Program-made: the position numbers and the translations under genes | NCBI GenBank assembly: GCA_029550525.1 | Contig: JAKPHF010000062.1 | Location: 310,001 to 374,000, forward strand | DNA: 64,000 nt | Origin: Planctomycetota bacterium | GTDB lineage: Bacteria; Planctomycetota; Phycisphaerae; UBA1845; PWPN01 | Direction of reading: 5' to 3' | The notes under the pieces: generated by a model | Told to the model about the DNA's origin: nothing | What the model saw: the letters and a program-made list of their open reading frames with translations, nothing else | The model's database searches: none | Shown here: piece by piece, positions 54,763 through 64,000 of the stretch | How positions within the stretch are numbered: position 1 is the first letter of the stretch | Layout of the letters: every line of letters starts with the position of its first letter

Positions 54763-56061
54763 TTACTGCGAAGCCGCCAGAGCCTGGTCGATGTCGGCGA
54801 TGATATCCTCCACGTCCTCGATGCCGATGGACAAGCGGATGTACTCGGGCACGACGCCGGTGGCGGCCTGCTCCTCGGCGGTCAGCTGCGAGTGCGTCGT
54901 GCTGGCCGGATGAATGCAGAGCGACTTGGCGTCGCCGATGTTGGCCAGGTGGCTCAGGAGCTTGACCGAGTTAATGAACTTCTTGCCAGCCTCGGCTCCG
55001 CCCTTGATGCCGAAGCCGACGATGGCCCCCGCCCCCTTGGGCAGGTACTTCTTGGCGTTGGCGTGGAACGGATGATTCGGCAGGCCGGGGTAGTTCACCC
55101 ACGACACGGCCGGATGCGAGGACAGGTGCTCGGCCACCTTCAAGGCGTTGCTGCAATGCCGCTCCATCCGCAGGTGCAGCGTCTCGAGCCCTTGCAGGAA
55201 CAGGAACGCCGCGAACGGGCTCATACAACTGCCCATGTCGCGCAGGAAATGTGTGCGGCACTTGATGATGTAGGCGATGTTGCCGATGGGCTTGAGCGCC
55301 TCGGCGAAGACCATGCCGTGATACGACGGGTCGGGCTCGGTGAACTCGGGCCACTTGGCGGGTTCGGCCGTCCAGTCGAACCGGCCGGAATCGACGATGC
55401 AGCCGCCGATGTGCGTGCCGTGACCGCCGATGAACTTGGTCGTACTGTAAACGGTGATGTCCACGCCGTGCTCGAAGGGACGCAAAAGCACGGGCGTCAT
55501 CACCGTGTTATCGCAGATGACGGGCAGGCCGCATTCGTGGGCCACGCGGGCCACCTCGGCGAAGTCGGGCACGTCGTTCTTGGGGTTGCCCAGCGACTCG
55601 AGGTAGACGCAGCGGGTGTTCTTGTCCACGAGCTTGCGGATTTCCTCCGGCTTGGCCGGATCGAAGAACTTGGGCGTGATGCCCAACTTGGGGAACGTCT
55701 GCGTGAACAGCGTCCAGGTCCCGCCGTACAGGCTGGTGGCAGAGATAAAGTTCTGGCCCGCCCGGCAGATGTTGAAGATGGAGATATAGATGGCCGACTG
55801 CCCGCTGGAGACCGCCAGCGCGCCGACACCGCCGTCGAGAGCGGCCATGCGCTTTTCGAACACGTCGCAGGTCGGGTTCATGAGCCGGCTATAGATGTTG
55901 CCGAACTCCTTGAGGGCGAACAGATTGGCCGCGTGATCGGTGTTGTTGAACACGTAGCTCGATGTTGCATAGATGGGCACCGCGCGGGCAGTGGTGGCAG
56001 GATCCACCTGCTGACCAGCGTGCAAGCAGCGCGTGCCAATTCCCAGTTGACGATCTGACAT
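54763..56061 (-). CDS. metY: O-acetylhomoserine sulfhydrylase (aminocarboxypropyltransferase)
   Basis: Makes homocysteine from O-acetylhomoserine and sulfide with PLP. The 432-residue fold-type I enzyme has the PLP lysine in [17 protein letters not shown] (Lys209). Other hallmarks are [56 protein letters not shown] and [34 protein letters not shown]. The ATG at 56061 fits the usual [17 protein letters not shown]. It shares strand and pathway with metXW downstream. No SAM or other riboswitch is recognised in the 257 bp before it; a hairpin CCCCTG (56092-56097) / CAGGGG (56110-56115) is the only structure noted. Confidence 0.93.
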   Translation of the reverse strand: MSDRQLGIGTRCLHAGQQVDPATTARAVPIYATSSYVFNNTDHAANLFALKEFGNIYSRLMNPTCDVFEKRMAALDGGVGALAVSSGQSAIYISIFNICRAGQNFISATSLYGGTWTLFTQTFPKLGITPKFFDPAKPEEIRKLVDKNTRCVYLESLGNPKNDVPDFAEVARVAHECGLPVICDNTVMTPVLLRPFEHGVDITVYSTTKFIGGHGTHIGGCIVDSGRFDWTAEPAKWPEFTEPDPSYHGMVFAEALKPIGNIAYIIKCRTHFLRDMGSCMSPFAAFLFLQGLETLHLRMERHCSNALKVAEHLSSHPAVSWVNYPGLPNHPFHANAKKYLPKGAGAIVGFGIKGGAEAGKKFINSVKLLSHLANIGDAKSLCIHPASTTHSQLTAEEQAATGVVPEYIRLSIGIEDVEDIIADIDQALAASQ

Positions 56062-56318
56062 CGTGGTCTCCCCTATTGAGTGCCGAGTCCACCCCTGCCG
56101 ACCCGCCGTCAGGGGCGGAAAGATGGGTTAGTGTAGAGTCATTTCCGGCGGCTTGGCAAGAGCGGCGCCGCAACGGCCAGACGTGATGCAGGCTTCATCC
56201 GTCGCTGCCGCCCTTGCGGGCGCAGCTACCAAACGCGCGACGGCGGCCGGAAGTCCCGAGCCGCCGCCGTGCAGGTCACATGATGAACCAATGGGATGTC
56301 CGCCGGGTGTTGACACGA

Positions 56319-56945
56319 TCAGGAAACCTTGTGTCGTAGCACGAGCGCGAGCCCGCTGACCGCGAAGAACGCGAGCATTCCAGGCTCGGGGATGGCCAGA
56401 ATCATCGGCCCCCCGCCGGCTTCGAGAAGGCCGGTCCCGTACTGGAAGAACACGCCCTTGACGTGCAGTCCGGGCTGGAAACCGGCCGGGACGCCGATGA
56501 ACGTGAAGACCAGCTGGTCCTGGATGAGGCCACTCGTGCCAGGAGAGGACAGCACACCATCAAAGCTCAGATCGGAGAATCGATCATGGAAGCCGGAACC
56601 AGCCAAGATCCCGTAGGCATGGGTCTCGTGGTCCCATTCATCAACTCCGGTGTCGAGCACAGTCCAGTCGCTCGCGACGGAGGCTCCATTCGATGCGACC
56701 CCGCTGAGCAACTGCAGATTCAGGTCTATACCCGAATCAAAGAACATGCCCGTCAGCACGTCATCCGATCCGCGCCTGCCGCTCTCCGACGTGTTCGCCA
56801 GCGTCACGACGAGATTGCCCCCGTCCATCTCGAACGAGGCCCACGCCGAACGGCTGCCGTCGAACGCGGAGAATTCGACAGGTATGGCTGCCGCCGGAAT
56901 GCCCACGCATAACACCGTCAATATTGGAACGATCGCTCTCCTCAT
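56319..56945 (-). CDS. Secreted PEP-CTERM protein
   Basis: A 208-residue protein with an N-terminal signal peptide (MRRAIVPILTVLCVGIPAAA), a beta-rich body (VVTLANTSESGRRGSDDVLTGMFFD, DQLVFTFIGVPAGFQPGLHVKGVFFQYG) and a C-terminal sorting tail (AIPEPGMLAFFAVSGLALVLRHKVS) of the PEP-CTERM/exosortase class. The motif sits directly before a hydrophobic helix and a basic end. ATG 56945 has AAAAGGGGGG upstream; the longer frame to 57254 is not conserved. The function is unknown; export and sorting by an exosortase-type system is inferred from the tail. Confidence 0.85.
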   Translation of the reverse strand: MRRAIVPILTVLCVGIPAAAIPVEFSAFDGSRSAWASFEMDGGNLVVTLANTSESGRRGSDDVLTGMFFDSGIDLNLQLLSGVASNGASVASDWTVLDTGVDEWDHETHAYGILAGSGFHDRFSDLSFDGVLSSPGTSGLIQDQLVFTFIGVPAGFQPGLHVKGVFFQYGTGLLEAGGGPMILAIPEPGMLAFFAVSGLALVLRHKVS

Positions 56946-57360
56946 ACGCCCCCCTTTTGGCGATGTGGCAATGCAGCGACTGAGAATACGCCGCAAAATG
57001 AATATAAGATTTGCTCGCCGCCACAGCGGGACGCTGTGAACGGCGTCCAAGTCAAACCAAGATGGTCTCCAAACATCCGATAGCCACCTTGCTCGCCAAA
57101 CCTCAGAAGCCGGCATTATGGGTCGGATCGACCTCGCAACACTTGTTCGATCCCATGGCAGGCGCCATAATCCGCGTCCGAACATGCTATGAGTCATGAG
57201 CCGTGGGCCATCGACCCTTGACGCTGCGGAGCATGGTGCGAGAAGTTGCCGCATGCCCAGTCTACACGCGGGAGGTGTGCACCATGATTGTCACGCCGGA
57301 CCCGAAGCGAGCAAGACGCCGCCCAATCCCGGCTCATAGCTCTGCACGAAAGGAAGCACT
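56946..57360. other. Intergenic region, 415 bp
   Basis: Lies between the divergent PEP-CTERM and GH172 genes. An AT-rich stretch (56991-57012, with ATATAAGATTTG) is a possible promoter zone for the minus-strand gene. Two 7-bp units (AGTCATG, AGCCGTG) lie at 57192-57205. No further gene is supported. Confidence 0.35.
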
Positions 57361-58476
57361 ATGCGAGCAACCACGATCGGCAAGTCGATATTCACGGTTG
57401 GCCTCGGCCTGGCGGCGGTGACGAGCCTTGCCCAGCCCCCGGACCTGGTTCACGAGCCATATCTGCTGGACACCGGCCTAATCTCTCGGTCCATCTCGTT
57501 CGAGAACCCTACCGGTGAGCCGAGCCAGGGCGGCAAGGCGGCCAGCCAACTCGGGCCGGGACGCAAAGGCGCGCCAAACAAGACCCTCCAGCCCGGCGAC
57601 TCGGTACAGTTGTGCGATATCCAAGGGCCGGGCACGATCCGGCATATCTGGATGACCACCGCCCTGGAGCCCGAAGTCCAGCGGGCAGTGGTCATTCGCG
57701 CCTACTGGGACGGCCAGGAGCATCCCAGCATCGAGTGCCCCATTGGTGACTTCTTCGGCTTCGCCCACGGCAAGATCATGCCCTACCACTCGGCCGTGCA
57801 CTCGGTGGGGAGCACGGGCGGGCGAAACATCTGGCTGCCCATGCCGTTCACCAAGCGGGCCCGCATGACGGTCATCAATGAGAGCAGCAAGGCGATCCCG
57901 CTGTACTACCAGATCGACTACACCATCGGCGACAAGCACCCGGCCGACGTGGGCCGGCTGCACGTGCTCTTCCGCCGTGAGAATCCGACGACCCCCAAGA
58001 AAGACTTCGAACTGCTGCCCAAGCGACAACAGAAGGGCCGCTACATCGGCGCCGTGATCGGCGTGCGTAACCTGACGCCGGACCAATGGTGGGGCGAGGG
58101 CGAAATCAAGGTGTACATGGACGGCGATACCGAATGGCCGACCATCGTGGGAACAGGCAGCGAGGATTATGTCGGCCTGGCTTGGGCGCTGCAGCAGACA
58201 CCGTTCTTCTACAACGGGGCCAGCCTGGCCGAGAAAGAGTTCGCCTCCATGTACCGCTGGCATCTGCCGGACCCCATCGCCTGGCGCAAGGAAGCTCGCA
58301 TCACCATCCAACAGATCGCGTACGTTCGCGGCCAGGGCTTGACCGAAACCAGCGACGACTGGTCCACCGCAACGTTCTGGTACGAACCGGTGCCCAGCGC
58401 CGCCCTGCCCGAGTTCCCCGACGTAAAGGCCCGCACCGCCAACCTGTACGAGAAGAAAGAGGACGAAAAGAAATAA
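57361..58476 (+). CDS. Secreted DUF2961 (GH172-type) glycosidase, second copy
   Basis: A 371-residue protein with a signal peptide (MRATTIGKSIFTVGLGLAAVTSLAQ). The DUF2961 core is seen in CDIQGPGTIRHIWMTTALEPE, RAYWDGQEHPSIECPIGDFFGFAHGK, WLPMPFTKRARMTVINE and VYMDGDTEWPTIVGTGSEDYVGLAWAL. It is shorter than the copy at 39008 and lacks its C-terminal beta-rich extension. GTGSEDY parallels GTGTEDY of the other copy, consistent with conserved acidic active-site residues. AAGGAAG precedes ATG 57361. Activity on furanosides of fructose or arabinose is inferred from the family. Confidence 0.85.
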   Translation: MRATTIGKSIFTVGLGLAAVTSLAQPPDLVHEPYLLDTGLISRSISFENPTGEPSQGGKAASQLGPGRKGAPNKTLQPGDSVQLCDIQGPGTIRHIWMTTALEPEVQRAVVIRAYWDGQEHPSIECPIGDFFGFAHGKIMPYHSAVHSVGSTGGRNIWLPMPFTKRARMTVINESSKAIPLYYQIDYTIGDKHPADVGRLHVLFRRENPTTPKKDFELLPKRQQKGRYIGAVIGVRNLTPDQWWGEGEIKVYMDGDTEWPTIVGTGSEDYVGLAWALQQTPFFYNGASLAEKEFASMYRWHLPDPIAWRKEARITIQQIAYVRGQGLTETSDDWSTATFWYEPVPSAALPEFPDVKARTANLYEKKEDEKK

Positions 58477-58568
58477 GCGTGCAGGAATAGGCGTTGAGCC
58501 GCAGCCCTACCGGGGCGAGCTTGGGGCCAGTGTCGCCTGCCCACAACGTGGATGGGCGACGCCGGCTC

Positions 58569-61172
58569 TCATCTTTGCCTGCAGGCGGGCGCGACGGTGA
58601 GCTCGCCCCGTTCGATTCGCACTTCGATCGCTCCGTCGTTGGCCGTGCTGAAGTAAGTGCGACCGGCGACGATCTCGGCCAGGGCCGGGCTGGTCTCGCG
58701 CCTACCCGTTGAGCGAATACAGTATTGCGGATCGACCGCCCGCACGAACGCGGCCGTGAACGGCGTGACGCTTCCGTGATGCGGCAACAACAGCACGTCA
58801 GCCCGCAGGTCAGTCGTCGCCAGCAAACGGCGGATGGCATATTCCTCGATATCGCCGCAGGCCAGGATGCGCTTGCCTCCGTACGAAATCCGTAGCACCA
58901 GCGACGTCTCATTCGTGTCGCCGGGCGTGATCTCCTCGGCAGGTGGCCAGAGCACCTCGAGTTGAGCCTCGCCCGTGCCCGACAGTCGGTCGCCGCGCGA
59001 AGCTATCTGCCACCGGCCGGGCTTGCCGCGCAGGCGCGCGATCAGTTCGCGGCTGGTCGAGTGTGCCTGGCCCGCGTGCTCGAAGTGCGGCGTGGTAATC
59101 ACTCGGGCCACCCAACGACGATCGAGCAGTTCCGGCAGCGCGGCGTAATGATCGAGATTCGCATGACTGATGATCGTCGCGTCGATGCGCCAGCAACGCT
59201 CGCGAGACAACAGCGGACCGAGCGTCCACCGCTCCAGGTCGTACGGCGGGAAACAGCCCGCGTCATACAGGAGGGTCTTGCTGTTGGGCAGGCCGATCAC
59301 AGTGGACGTTCCGTTGCCGACCGCCAGCACGTGCATGGTGAGTGATGGCCGCGGGCTTGGTGGCGCGAGAGCGAAGGACACGGCAACGGCAAAGGCCAGT
59401 CCGGCCAGCCGGCAACAACGCGGCGGTATCCGCAGCGCATCCTGCACGGTCCACAGTACCACCAGCAGCAGGCCGGAAGCGACGATCCACGGCGGAATGG
59501 CCGGCGTGGCGAACGCCGCGGCGGGCAGGCGGGCCATGGCCTCCACGAGTTCGATCAAGGCATCGGTCACCGTCGCAAGCGCCCATCCCAGCGGATCTGA
59601 CAGCCAGGGCACGATGCCGGCCACCACCGGCTTGATCAGCCCGACCACCATGACGAACCACACAAACGGAACAAGCACGATGGTGTTGATCCAGCCCCAG
59701 CACTGCACCTGGTGGAAGTGATAAGCCGACAGCAGCGCCCCCACCGCCGAAGCCGCCAGCCCCACCGCAACCAAGCCGCCCAGACTGCGCACGGCCCGGT
59801 CCCACCACGCCCAAATCGGCGAGCGCATGCCCAGTCGCTGCTGCATCTCCGGCGCGAGCAACGGGTCGTCGCGGCGGGTGAGGCGGCGGTACGCTCGCAT
59901 GCCGGCATAGTACACCCGCGGCGACACATAAATGACGCTAAGCAACGTTACATACGACAGTTGGAAGCCCGCGTTGAACAGTTGGGTGGGCCGCATGACC
60001 AGCAGCACCAGGGCCGACAGGGCCAGGCAGTTGGCGGCGCGGACCGGCCTTCGCGCGAGCAGGGCCAGACATGCCAGATCGGTCATGATCGCGGCTCGAA
60101 TGATGGGCGCGCTGGGTTCAGCCAACACGGCGTAGCCCGTCGCCGCCGTCATGGCCCAGGCCGCGAATCGCCGCCGACCTATGCCCAGGAAGGTACCGAT
60201 CGCCCACACCGCGCCGACCAGCATGCCCACGTGGGCGCCACTCACGCTGAGGTAATGCACAGTGCCGGAGCGGACGAACGCCTCGTTGAGATCGGCGTCG
60301 ATGGCGCTGCGCTGCCCGAGGACCATACCGGCCAGCAGGCCGCTGCCCGGCACGTCGCCGGGGTAGGTTCCGTCGAGCATGGCCGCACGGGCCCGCTGTC
60401 GCAGCCAGTCCAGCCATGTGCGCCACTGCCACGGATTGCTCGCCCGCACCCGCACGTCGGCCGCCCGGCGACAGCGGAACTCGACCAGCACGCCGTTGCG
60501 GCGGTTCACGAGTGACCAGTCGATGCTGCCCGGATTGGCGGGCGGGCCGATACGGCGGAGCGTGCCGAACAGTTCCACGCGGTCGCCGGCACCCGCGTCG
60601 AGGAGCGGCTCGCGAACGGTAACCGTAACCAGCCCTTCGACCACGTGCCGCCGGCCCCCGCGCACTAGTGTGTCAGCCGACAGGATGAAGCGCGTTCGCG
60701 GCAGCTCCGGATACCAGACCGCCTTGGCTGAGGAGCCCGACTGAATGAGAGGGGAGGACAGGACCGTGCCGCTGAGCCGAACGGTGGCGGCCTGGTCCGA
60801 CGCGTGGCGGACAAGGTGGCGAGCGGGCCATCTTCGAAACGACAGATCGTGAAGCACCGTCCCCGTTGCCGCCGCTGCGATGAACAACCCGAGCGGGCCG
60901 GCCAGGTGCCATCGAGTCGACCGCCATACGAGCAAGCCGGCAGCGGCGAACACCAGGCAAGCGATACCCACGCCCACGGCGTGCCAGGCGTCGAAAAAGA
61001 TGCCGGCCGTCATGCCCAGCGCCGGTGCGACCAGAGGGTTGGCCACCAGCCAGTCACTGACCACGACCAGCCGTGGACGCCGATCGACGACGTTCCTCGG
61101 ATCGTCGAAGCCCGGATCGTCGGTCGGCCCGGCCGCACGAATCGGTTTAGTCTCGGTAACGGAACTGGGCAT
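58569..61172 (-). CDS. comEC: ComEC/Rec2-family DNA uptake membrane channel
   Basis: An 867-residue membrane protein. An N-terminal hydrophobic helix pair precedes an OB-like region (VRLSGTVLSSPLIQ ... DRVELFGTLRRIGPPANPGSIDW). The competence core follows (GLLAGMVLGQRSAIDADLNEAFVRSGTVHYLSVSGAHVGMLVGAVW), then many transmembrane segments to about residue 590. A C-terminal MBL-type domain begins at LTMHVLAVGNGTSTVIGLP and contains the metal motif TIISHANLDHYAAL and later HHGSVTPF. This is the layout of ComEC, which passes single-stranded DNA through the inner membrane. No other competence gene (comEA, comF, dprA) is in the window. It is convergent with the second GH172 gene. Confidence 0.92.
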   Translation of the reverse strand: MPSSVTETKPIRAAGPTDDPGFDDPRNVVDRRPRLVVVSDWLVANPLVAPALGMTAGIFFDAWHAVGVGIACLVFAAAGLLVWRSTRWHLAGPLGLFIAAAATGTVLHDLSFRRWPARHLVRHASDQAATVRLSGTVLSSPLIQSGSSAKAVWYPELPRTRFILSADTLVRGGRRHVVEGLVTVTVREPLLDAGAGDRVELFGTLRRIGPPANPGSIDWSLVNRRNGVLVEFRCRRAADVRVRASNPWQWRTWLDWLRQRARAAMLDGTYPGDVPGSGLLAGMVLGQRSAIDADLNEAFVRSGTVHYLSVSGAHVGMLVGAVWAIGTFLGIGRRRFAAWAMTAATGYAVLAEPSAPIIRAAIMTDLACLALLARRPVRAANCLALSALVLLVMRPTQLFNAGFQLSYVTLLSVIYVSPRVYYAGMRAYRRLTRRDDPLLAPEMQQRLGMRSPIWAWWDRAVRSLGGLVAVGLAASAVGALLSAYHFHQVQCWGWINTIVLVPFVWFVMVVGLIKPVVAGIVPWLSDPLGWALATVTDALIELVEAMARLPAAAFATPAIPPWIVASGLLLVVLWTVQDALRIPPRCCRLAGLAFAVAVSFALAPPSPRPSLTMHVLAVGNGTSTVIGLPNSKTLLYDAGCFPPYDLERWTLGPLLSRERCWRIDATIISHANLDHYAALPELLDRRWVARVITTPHFEHAGQAHSTSRELIARLRGKPGRWQIASRGDRLSGTGEAQLEVLWPPAEEITPGDTNETSLVLRISYGGKRILACGDIEEYAIRRLLATTDLRADVLLLPHHGSVTPFTAAFVRAVDPQYCIRSTGRRETSPALAEIVAGRTYFSTANDGAIEVRIERGELTVAPACRQR

Positions 61173-61335
61173 GTCGATGGCTCGAAAACGGGCAGCGGAA
61201 ATGAGAGCTCCCGAGCCATCAATGTGTCACGAACGGATATGGGTGTCAATTGTCGCCGTCAATCCGCCGGCCCGTCTTCCCCCTCGACACAAAAAAGCAA
61301 GCCAAGCCCGCGGTCCCCTGTCATCGTCTGTTTTC

Positions 61336-61367
61336 GCCGCGTCTCCGCGTCACGGCGTCGCCGTGTC
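61336..61367. repeat. 8-bp array, GCCGCGTC type, intergenic
   Basis: Four exact 8-bp units GCCGCGTC, TCCGCGTC, ACGGCGTC and GCCGTGTC between comEC and the rhomboid gene. The DUF763 gene contains a relative of this array (26936-26967). Confidence 0.75.
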
Positions 61368-61396
61368 CTTCTTTTTCCTGCGTCCCCGGCGCCGTG

Positions 61397-62134
61397 TCAT
61401 TCCTTCCGCTGCCGCGGGCGCTTCCACACCCAGTCGGAATTGGACCACCACTCGTCGCCGTGCAACGCCCACCACACGCCGAAGACCAGGCCGGCCAAAT
61501 GGCACGCCTCACCGCCGTAGTTGGCGCCGCGCTCAACCACCGACATGAACGCGATGACGCCCATGATGATGGCCGCGGTACGAACCCGCACGGGGAACAC
61601 GTAGTAGACGAGGAGTTCGGCATCCGGGAACATGACGGCTACGATACCCAGCAGGCCGTAGATGCAGCCCGAAGCACCGACCGCGGCCTGGAACGGGTTG
61701 ATGACCCCCTTCGTGCCCAGGAGGGTGAAGAAGATGTTGCCCGCCAAACCGCAAGCGGTGTAGATCGCGAAGAACTTGCGGGGCGACCACCGCTGCTCCA
61801 GCGGCCGGCCGAGGAAATGCAACGCGATCATGTTGACCAGCAGGTGCACCCAACTGGCATGGAGATACTGGGCGGTGAACAGCCGCCAGACCTCTCCATG
61901 CACCACGGCAGCGGTCTGCAGAGCCCCGAACCCGTATAGGGCCTGGTTCCAATACGAGCTCTGCGTCTGCACGAACCAGATCGCGACGTTGATCACGATC
62001 AGCGTGCTCACGATACTCAGTCCGCGCTCCCGCCGCACCGCCGGTCTGTCCCACGGCGAATCGGGCGTCGGCGAACCGGGGGGCGGGCCGATGGAGGTAC
62101 CGGTCGTGATCTTGTCTCGATCGAGTTCAGCCAA
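61397..62134 (-). CDS. Rhomboid-family intramembrane serine protease
   Basis: A 245-residue polytopic protease that cleaves transmembrane substrates. The catalytic dyad is Ser155 in AVGASGCIYGLLG and His212 in GGEACHLAGLVFG. The supporting WVHLLVNMIALHFLG (His97, Asn101) is also present. The N-terminus is a polar Pro/Gly-rich cytoplasmic stretch of about 40 residues; the membrane part begins at LSIVSTLIVINVAIWFVQTQS. Start ATG 62134 gives the whole sequence. The substrate is not known. It lies between comEC and addA, same strand, 83 bp after the addA stop. Confidence 0.9.
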   Translation of the reverse strand: MAELDRDKITTGTSIGPPPGSPTPDSPWDRPAVRRERGLSIVSTLIVINVAIWFVQTQSSYWNQALYGFGALQTAAVVHGEVWRLFTAQYLHASWVHLLVNMIALHFLGRPLEQRWSPRKFFAIYTACGLAGNIFFTLLGTKGVINPFQAAVGASGCIYGLLGIVAVMFPDAELLVYYVFPVRVRTAAIIMGVIAFMSVVERGANYGGEACHLAGLVFGVWWALHGDEWWSNSDWVWKRPRQRKE

Positions 62135-62217
62135 GAGAGTCTCCTCGATACGGTTTGAATCCCAACAAACGTCTTAAATACGCACGAAAAGCCGCAAGGT
62201 TCCAGACGCTGCCGCTT

Positions 62218-64000
62218 TCATGAGGCGGTCAACTCGACGATCTGCCTCGGCGACAGGAAGACGAGATACTGCCCCCCCACGCTCCGTCGGTACGCCGCCC
62301 CCAGCGCCTCGGCGTAGTGCGCCAGTTGCGTCCGGTAATGCTCGGCGCGGGCGGCGCACTGATCTTCGGGGATATCATCGGTCTTGTAGTCGAGAATCAG
62401 CAGGTCGGTTTCGCGGCGGATCACCAGATCCACGATACCGCGAACGAGCACGACGTCGCGAGGATCCCGCCCGTGCACCAGCGGGTCCAGCCGCTCGGGA
62501 GCCACGCGGGACACGAACGCCACCTCCCGCAGCACGCGGTCGGCCTGTTTGCGCACGGAGCGGCCCAGCGGCGTAGTGAAGAACCACACGGCGCCAGCCA
62601 AGTCCACTGCCTCGGCATCCGCCCGGCACATACGGCCCGCCTCGACCAGGGCGTGAAGCTGGCGCTCCAGGTCATCGGCATCGCAGGGCCGATGCAGATC
62701 GAGCAACTGCATGAATCGGTGGAGGGCCAATCCGCGTGCCGCTGCGGTCAGATCACTCGGCCCCTCGTCGAGGAACACCGGTCGCGGCAACGGCCGATGC
62801 CGCCGCGACGCCGGCCGTTCGTCCGGATCGATGTCCGCCTGCCAGGTCCGTTTGATTTCGCTCACCGCCGTCCGGGCGGGCAGCGTGGTCAGTTCCAGCC
62901 CCGGATACTCGAAGGACAGCGCCGAAAGGATTTCCTCAACCACTGGCGTGCGGGCAACGGGCTCGTCGCTGGACAGCGGCTCGAGCCGCCCCACCGCGGC
63001 CAGCGCATCGGCCGTCTCCGGCCGCTGGGCGGGCGGTACACGCCACTCGTCGGTTTCCGACCGTTCGTAGACGCGCACGGTGATGGGAGCCCGGCTCGCA
63101 TCCACCGGCCCTTCGCCCCACTCGACCGTGCCGACGGGCATGCGGCCCAGAGCGGGCAGGAGCCATTCCAGCACGCTCCCGGCCGACTCCAGCAGCATCC
63201 GGGGAACCCGGCTTTCGCCACCCGTTGCGGCCCGGCGGCAGGCCGCCTCGATGTGGCTCAACGGGCAACGTCCCACCAGCACCAGGTGCTCGCGGGCCCG
63301 CGTGAGTGCCACATATAAGACACGAAGCTCCTCCGACAGGCTCTCCTGCCGGCCCCGCTCAGCCGCGAGTTGATGCAGGAACGTGGGATAGCGTACCCGT
63401 CGCTCGGCGTCGGCCACCTGCAACGCCAGGCCCAACTCGCGATCGACCAGCGCCATCTCATGCGTGTCGGCCAGGTTGAACCGCTTCTGCAGATCGGCCA
63501 GGATGACCACCGGGAACTCCAGCCCCTTGCTGGCATGGATGGTCATGATGCGCACGGCGTTCTCGCCCGCCGACCCTGCAGCGGCCGGCGGCCCGCCTCG
63601 CTCCTGTTCGACCATCTCGTCGAGGAACCGCAGGAATCGCCGCAGTCCCTGCCTGGAGAACCGGCCGAACTGCCGGGCCAGCTCGTGCAACCGAACCAGG
63701 CGGTTTCGGCGCTGCACGCCGTCGGGCAGGCCCGCCACGAATGACAGGTAGCTCGTCTCCTCGTACACGTCCCACAGCACGTCGGCCACCGGTTCGCGCT
63801 GGATGCGCGTGCGCAGCCTTTCGAGTCGATCCAGGATCACGGTCAGCCGTTTCCGAAGCGCGTCGTCCTTACCGCGGATGCGGTACATCTCGACCGCCGC
63901 GTGGAACGCGACCGACTTGTCGACCAGGCGGATTTCGAGCAAATCCTGCTCGTTCAACGGATCGCCCAAGAGCGGCGATCGCAGCACCGCCGCCAACGGA
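62218..64000 (-). CDS. addA: AddA-type helicase-nuclease subunit, C-terminal part
   Basis: A partial gene; its 5' end lies beyond the window and it reads open to 64000. The helicase C-half shows motif V-like VRIMTIHASKGLEFPVVILADLQKRF and motif VI LRVLYVALTRAREHLVLVG. A PD-(D/E)XK nuclease region lies at the end: VRGIVDLVIRRETDLLILDYKTDDIPEDQ, with the Asp and Glu/Lys of the active site in GIVDLV and ILDYKTD. These are marks of AddA (RexA), which resects double-strand breaks with AddB. AddB would be expected upstream, outside this window. About 592 residues are visible of a typical 1100-1200. Confidence 0.88.
   Translation of the reverse strand, partial: PLAAVLRSPLLGDPLNEQDLLEIRLVDKSVAFHAAVEMYRIRGKDDALRKRLTVILDRLERLRTRIQREPVADVLWDVYEETSYLSFVAGLPDGVQRRNRLVRLHELARQFGRFSRQGLRRFLRFLDEMVEQERGGPPAAAGSAGENAVRIMTIHASKGLEFPVVILADLQKRFNLADTHEMALVDRELGLALQVADAERRVRYPTFLHQLAAERGRQESLSEELRVLYVALTRAREHLVLVGRCPLSHIEAACRRAATGGESRVPRMLLESAGSVLEWLLPALGRMPVGTVEWGEGPVDASRAPITVRVYERSETDEWRVPPAQRPETADALAAVGRLEPLSSDEPVARTPVVEEILSALSFEYPGLELTTLPARTAVSEIKRTWQADIDPDERPASRRHRPLPRPVFLDEGPSDLTAAARGLALHRFMQLLDLHRPCDADDLERQLHALVEAGRMCRADAEAVDLAGAVWFFTTPLGRSVRKQADRVLREVAFVSRVAPERLDPLVHGRDPRDVVLVRGIVDLVIRRETDLLILDYKTDDIPEDQCAARAEHYRTQLAHYAEALGAAYRRSVGGQYLVFLSPRQIVELTAS

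Noticed and set aside
56062..56318. SAM-type riboswitch upstream of metY
   Set aside because: No conserved SAM riboswitch core was found in the 257-bp gap; only one short GC hairpin is present.

Overview
The window is GC-rich chromosomal DNA that most resembles a member of the Planctomycetota, perhaps the Phycisphaerae. The inference rests on the mix of gene families: large secreted proteins with dockerin-like calcium repeats, a PEP-CTERM protein, pseudopilins with an H-X9-DG signature, twin-arginine-exported Gfo/Idh/MocA and TIM-barrel sugar enzymes, DUF2961 (GH172) proteins, and short palindromic intergenic repeats whose translations read like GGQDARPP. No phage, plasmid, insertion sequence or CRISPR array was seen.

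Layout. 0-5 kb: a small zinc-ribbon protein, then speA, rdgB and purB on the minus strand. 5-10 kb: two zinc-ribbon proteins, an MBL-fold hydrolase and the nfnA-nfnB pair for bifurcating ferredoxin:NADP reductase. 10-21 kb: a KaiC-like/PPDK ATP-grasp fusion, an exported propeller protein, gdhA with a divergent LysR regulator, tex and two lipoproteins. 21-31.7 kb: bcp peroxiredoxin, aguB-aguA, a hybrid histidine kinase, DUF763, larB-nnrD and serA. 31.9-45 kb: a dockerin-bearing subtilase, a Tat-exported oxidoreductase, a decayed PIN gene, an aldo/keto reductase, a GH172 protein, tRNA-Val and a 1331-residue surface protein. 45-49 kb: a membrane zinc-ribbon gene overlapping a pseudopilin gene, a second pseudopilin and a Tat-exported isomerase-like protein. 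49-56 kb: a corrinoid protein, DUF1638 and a RACo-type activator, convergent with metX-metW (fused) and metY. 56-64 kb: a PEP-CTERM protein, a second GH172 protein, ComEC, a rhomboid protease and the 3' part of addA.

How genes fit together. speA, aguA and aguB together encode the route arginine to agmatine to N-carbamoylputrescine to putrescine. metXW and metY make homocysteine. The neighbouring corrinoid protein and its reductive activator could handle methyl groups, but no methyltransferase partner is in the window. gdhA, serA, purB and rdgB are core metabolism or housekeeping. The secreted GH172, oxidoreductase, isomerase and propeller proteins suggest polysaccharide or sugar breakdown.

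The least expected signal is outside the genes. Degenerate arrays of 7-bp units (mostly four to six units) lie in intergenic regions and preferentially between convergent genes. Several begin at the stop codon, and they face each other from both sides at several junctions. A related 8-bp array sits in frame inside the DUF763 gene. A 46-bp dispersed repeat and two families of short GC palindromes accompany them. The only classical U-tract terminators recognised are near positions 491, 14199 and 35724.
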